Origin: Verrucomicrobiota bacterium
GTDB lineage: Bacteria; Verrucomicrobiota; Kiritimatiellia; JAAZAB01
Direction: 5' to 3'
DNA length: 9,077 bases
NCBI GenBank assembly: GCA_018896395.1
Contig: JAHIMN010000131.1
Location: forward strand, 1 to 9,077
The position numbers and the translations under genes were made by a program. Shown in pieces: positions 6,680-9,077 of the stretch (position 1 is its first letter; each line of letters starts with the position of its first letter). The notes beneath the pieces were generated by a model. That model did no database searches and had not been told where the DNA came from. It saw only the letters and a list, made by a program, of their open reading frames with translations.

Positions 6680-6706
6680 GAACACCGAACACTGAACACC
6701 GAACAC
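6679..6706. repeat. Tandem heptamers in inverted orientation (YGAACAC)
   Basis: Four units, CGAACAC (6679-6685), CGAACAC, TGAACAC and CGAACAC (to 6706), lie in the 68-base gap between the 6733-9077 gene and the PA14/TPR gene. Bases 6683-6706 pair perfectly with 6526-6549. The array ends at the ribosome site itself; its last two bases (6679, 6680) abut or overlap GGAGG on the minus strand. Confidence 0.95.
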
Positions 6707-6732
6707 CAGCAGAGAAACTTTCGCGTCTTTCG

Positions 6733-9077
6733 TCACGGTGCGGCGCTCAAGGACTTGAAATATTCCGACACTAATTCCCGGTAAGCGGTCGGCGCTTCGT
6801 CGCGCACGCCGGCGAGCTGATCGTCAATCGGCGGGGCCGCCGGAGCGGACGCATCCGCCGAGCCCATGACCGCACCGCCCAGTTCAGTCTGAGATTTTTT
6901 CAAGGCCGTCACGGCGTTCCGCTGGAATTCGCGCACCTGCTGAATGGGATACCCCTTGGCGATGGCGTCTTCGGCTTGTTGCATCCAGCGGATGGCTTCG
7001 TCCAGCGATCCGGTCCGCACGTGGGAGAGCTCGGAGCGGGCATACAGCGCCTGCGCATTGCGCTTCAGCATGGTCTGCAGGCCCAGTTCAGAGCCTTGCG
7101 TGATCTTGGAATCGCGGCGCGGACCCGAGCCGGCCATGCCAAGTTCATCGCCGTATCCGGAGCTCTTGCCGCCGCCGGTGGCCTTGGCCTTGGAGTGACC
7201 ATCCTCCTGCACCTGGCCCGATTGCGAGGAATCCTGCGTCATGCGCTTATCAATATTCTTGTCACCTTCGTGGATCTTGCCGGAGCCGGCGGCAGTTTCG
7301 CCGTCGGACATGCCCGCCCGGCCTATGTTGGACCGGCCGTCCTGTTCTTTGTGGTCCGGGGGCGCATTGCCCGATTTGCCCTTGGCGGCATAGCTGACCG
7401 TCTCGCCTTCCGCGATATCCCAGCCCATTACACCGTCCGCCACGCCCTGGTTGGTGGCGGAATCATCCGATTTCTTTGCCAACTCTTCCTCCTGCTCGGC
7501 CAGTTCGCCAATGATGTCTTCCATTTCGCTGGGCATGGGGATCACCGGGATTTTGGGCATTTCCATCTGGTCAAAGTTCTCGGTCAGCGCCTTGCGGGCG
7601 TCTGGACCGGCCGGCAACCAGCATTCAGTGTCGTCAATCCGTTTCTTGGTGTCTTTCAGGGCATCCAGGCCGTCCAGGTAGAAATCCTCTTTTTGCAGGC
7701 CGATTTCCACGATCTCGGCCTTGTCGGAGCCCAGTTTCTGTTTGACCTCTTCAAACACTTGAAACACGTCTTGCACCAGATCGTTGCCGACGGGCAGTTC
7801 GGGAAATATCTGCAGGTCGGTGGCGATCTCCATGAGCGAGTCTTTCATCTGCTCGTGCAGTTCCTCGTATTCCTCTTCGAGATCATCCAGCGGTTTCTTG
7901 GATTTATCTTCCTGCCGCAGGGTCTCCCGGATGGCGTCCGCGCTCTTTGATTCCAATTCAATGAGCTTATCCATTTTTTTGCTGGCTGCTTGCAACGCCT
8001 CGCGCATGTCGGCGGCCTTTTTGGTGGCATCCTGAATACGCCAGCCGTTGAGTAATTTCTGAAACTCCGTGAGCACCGCCAGGGTCTTGCGCTGCGGCGG
8101 AATCGCCAGGGTCGGCTGTTTGTTCTGGAGGCACTCGGCGGCTTTCAGCATCAGGGCCGTCAAATTGTTGCTTTCACAGCCGTCGGCAATCTGGACCAGG
8201 AGCTTGCTGAATGCCATGTCGCTGGCGGTGAGGGTCGTCGCATCCTTCCGGCAGGCCTGCACGAATTCCGTCAGGTCGTTGGCCAGCCGGTCCTGCTTAT
8301 CCACCAGCGCCGTGCTGAGTTTCGCGGCGTTGGTGACGCTGGCCTTGGTCTGCACGAGTGCGCTGTCCTGGCCTTTGACCAGCTCATCCAGCTGGCCCAG
8401 CAGGCCGGTGATTTCCTGGTTGCGAATGACGGCATCCACTCCGGCTTCCGTGCTGGTCAGCACCTGCAAAATTCGTGTCTCCAGCATGATGGCGCGCTTG
8501 GAAAGAACGGGCTTTTTGGCGGGTTCGGCCCCCGGGATGCGCGTCAGGACGTCAATAACTTCCGCCATCGTCCCGAAGTGCAGTTTGCGGACCGGTTCCG
8601 TCAGCGTCCCCAGCGGCTTTTTGGGATCAGCGATCAATAGTCCGGCGATTTGCCGGATGACCTGCTGGGCCCGGGCCGTGTTCTGCCACTCGGCGGGCTT
8701 GGCCGTCTGCTGAACAGCTTCCAGCTTGGTTGTCTTTTCCAGGTTTTCGCGCTGACGCTCCACCAGGCCTTTCATCGTCTCCACCAGTTTTTTGGCCGTC
8801 GCCTTGTTTTGAGAGGCAACATCCTTGGGCGTGTTCCATTCGAATACGATCGGCGCCGAAATTGTCCGGTTCGGCTCGCTGCCGGCGCGGTTGTCCACGG
8901 CCACGATTCGAAAAGCCAGCGGTTCGGTCATGCTGAACGGAAATCCCTCGCCGTTCCAGTTTGTGGCAAACGCGCATGCCCCATCCAGCGGCCATGCCTG
9001 GACCTGCGCGCCGGGAATGAAATTCTTCCCCGTGCTTTTTTCCTGGGCGGCGATTGTTTCCAGGCACACTTGCGTGA
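6733..9077 (-). CDS. C-terminal part of a large coiled-coil envelope protein, cut by the right edge
   Basis: The frame is open to the window edge; a GTG at 9069 is only an internal valine codon, since the preceding codons (Thr, Gln) continue the chain. About 780 residues are visible. The first 85 include PLAFRIVAVDNRAG and ISAPIVFEW, a beta-sandwich-like stretch. Long helices follow, with a strongly charged coiled coil at about 355-415 (LDDLEEEYEELHEQMKDS). Residues 535-650 are rich in Gly, Ser, Asp and Lys (SNIGRAGMSDGETAAGSG). The last 120 are helical and end EYFKSLSAAP. The layout is like large proteins found beside MoxR/DUF58/VWA genes in planctomycete-type bacteria, some annotated as DUF4175-like; that match is from memory. 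No membrane segment is visible; one may lie in the missing N-terminal part. The stop codon overlaps a fragment of the repeat seen at 235-319. Confidence 0.75.
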   Translation of the reverse strand, partial: TQVCLETIAAQEKSTGKNFIPGAQVQAWPLDGACAFATNWNGEGFPFSMTEPLAFRIVAVDNRAGSEPNRTISAPIVFEWNTPKDVASQNKATAKKLVETMKGLVERQRENLEKTTKLEAVQQTAKPAEWQNTARAQQVIRQIAGLLIADPKKPLGTLTEPVRKLHFGTMAEVIDVLTRIPGAEPAKKPVLSKRAIMLETRILQVLTSTEAGVDAVIRNQEITGLLGQLDELVKGQDSALVQTKASVTNAAKLSTALVDKQDRLANDLTEFVQACRKDATTLTASDMAFSKLLVQIADGCESNNLTALMLKAAECLQNKQPTLAIPPQRKTLAVLTEFQKLLNGWRIQDATKKAADMREALQAASKKMDKLIELESKSADAIRETLRQEDKSKKPLDDLEEEYEELHEQMKDSLMEIATDLQIFPELPVGNDLVQDVFQVFEEVKQKLGSDKAEIVEIGLQKEDFYLDGLDALKDTKKRIDDTECWLPAGPDARKALTENFDQMEMPKIPVIPMPSEMEDIIGELAEQEEELAKKSDDSATNQGVADGVMGWDIAEGETVSYAAKGKSGNAPPDHKEQDGRSNIGRAGMSDGETAAGSGKIHEGDKNIDKRMTQDSSQSGQVQEDGHSKAKATGGGKSSGYGDELGMAGSGPRRDSKITQGSELGLQTMLKRNAQALYARSELSHVRTGSLDEAIRWMQQAEDAIAKGYPIQQVREFQRNAVTALKKSQTELGGAVMGSADASAPAAPPIDDQLAGVRDEAPTAYRELVSEYFKSLSAAP

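Larger units (their letters stand above)
6526..6706 (-). promoter_or_regulatory. Potential long mRNA hairpin enclosing the start of the PA14/TPR gene
   Basis: In minus-strand RNA the arms 6683-6706 and 6526-6549 form 24 uninterrupted pairs. After a three-base bulge (6680-6682) the stem continues with GGAGG (6675-6679) pairing CCTCC (6550-6554). The loop of about 120 bases contains the ATG and the first 36 or so codons. Such a fold would hide the ribosome site unless opened by translation, a helicase or a protein. The pairing is visible in sequence; any regulatory effect is inference. Confidence 0.55.

Noticed and set aside
6053..6784. Long plus-strand open frame opposite the PA14/TPR gene start
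   Set aside because: It is antisense to a gene with recognisable domains, has no family signature and runs through both heptamer arrays.
6976..7950. 324-codon plus-strand open frame opposite the coiled-coil gene
   Set aside because: Its His/Leu/Val/Phe-rich composition is typical of an antisense shadow of GC-rich coding DNA; the minus-strand product has coherent coiled-coil and low-complexity regions.
1..9077. tRNA, rRNA or transposase genes
   Set aside because: I saw no cloverleaf, rRNA-like stretch or transposase motif (such as a DDE catalytic set) on either strand.

Overview
The window looks like part of a Gram-negative bacterial chromosome. The coding DNA is GC-rich, the gaps between genes are short and often AT-rich, three gene products carry Sec-type signal sequences or an N-terminal hydrophobic segment, and one is a FadL-like outer-membrane barrel. 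The gene set (MoxR ATPase, secreted PA14/PKD/TPR protein, large coiled-coil protein with a Gly/Ser-rich tail) and the gaps packed with short repeats remind me of the Planctomycetota/Verrucomicrobiota/Kiritimatiellota and Omnitrophota groups. That assignment is inference; no rRNA or marker gene is present.

All supported genes lie on the minus strand, so the locus reads from right to left. At the right edge is the C-terminal part of a large protein (6733-9077) with a beta-sandwich-like stretch, long helical/coiled-coil segments and a low-complexity tail. Next come a secreted PA14 + PKD-like + TPR protein (4127-6664), a small secreted protein of unknown function (3346-4098), an FHA-MoxR AAA+ ATPase (1681-3078) and a FadL/OmpP1-type barrel (369-1634). 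Gaps between the five genes are 68, 28, 267 and 46 bases, and the last four genes have good Shine-Dalgarno sequences, so they probably form one operon or two overlapping transcription units. After the barrel gene come a hairpin and about 280 bases made mostly of inverted repeats, then the first 30 codons of an unrelated gene that runs off the left edge.

Inferred biology: MoxR ATPases act as chaperones or maturation factors for partner proteins, often with von Willebrand A and DUF58 proteins in Bat-like (aerotolerance) operons. Here the MoxR carries an FHA domain, which in known cases binds phosphothreonine, so the ATPase may be directed by Ser/Thr phosphorylation. The large coiled-coil protein and the PA14/TPR protein would be envelope components of the same system. 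DUF58/VWA partners, if they exist, would lie to the right of the window.

The most unusual signal is in the repeats. Two gaps hold arrays of 7-base units with unrelated sequences (GAAATTN at 3131-3329, GTGTTCR at 6519-6706), both arranged in inverted orientation. The second array forms a 24-bp perfect stem around the translation start of the PA14/TPR gene. That stem extends, after a 3-base bulge, to pair the gene's Shine-Dalgarno sequence. One arm lies inside the reading frame, between the start codon and the hydrophobic signal segment.
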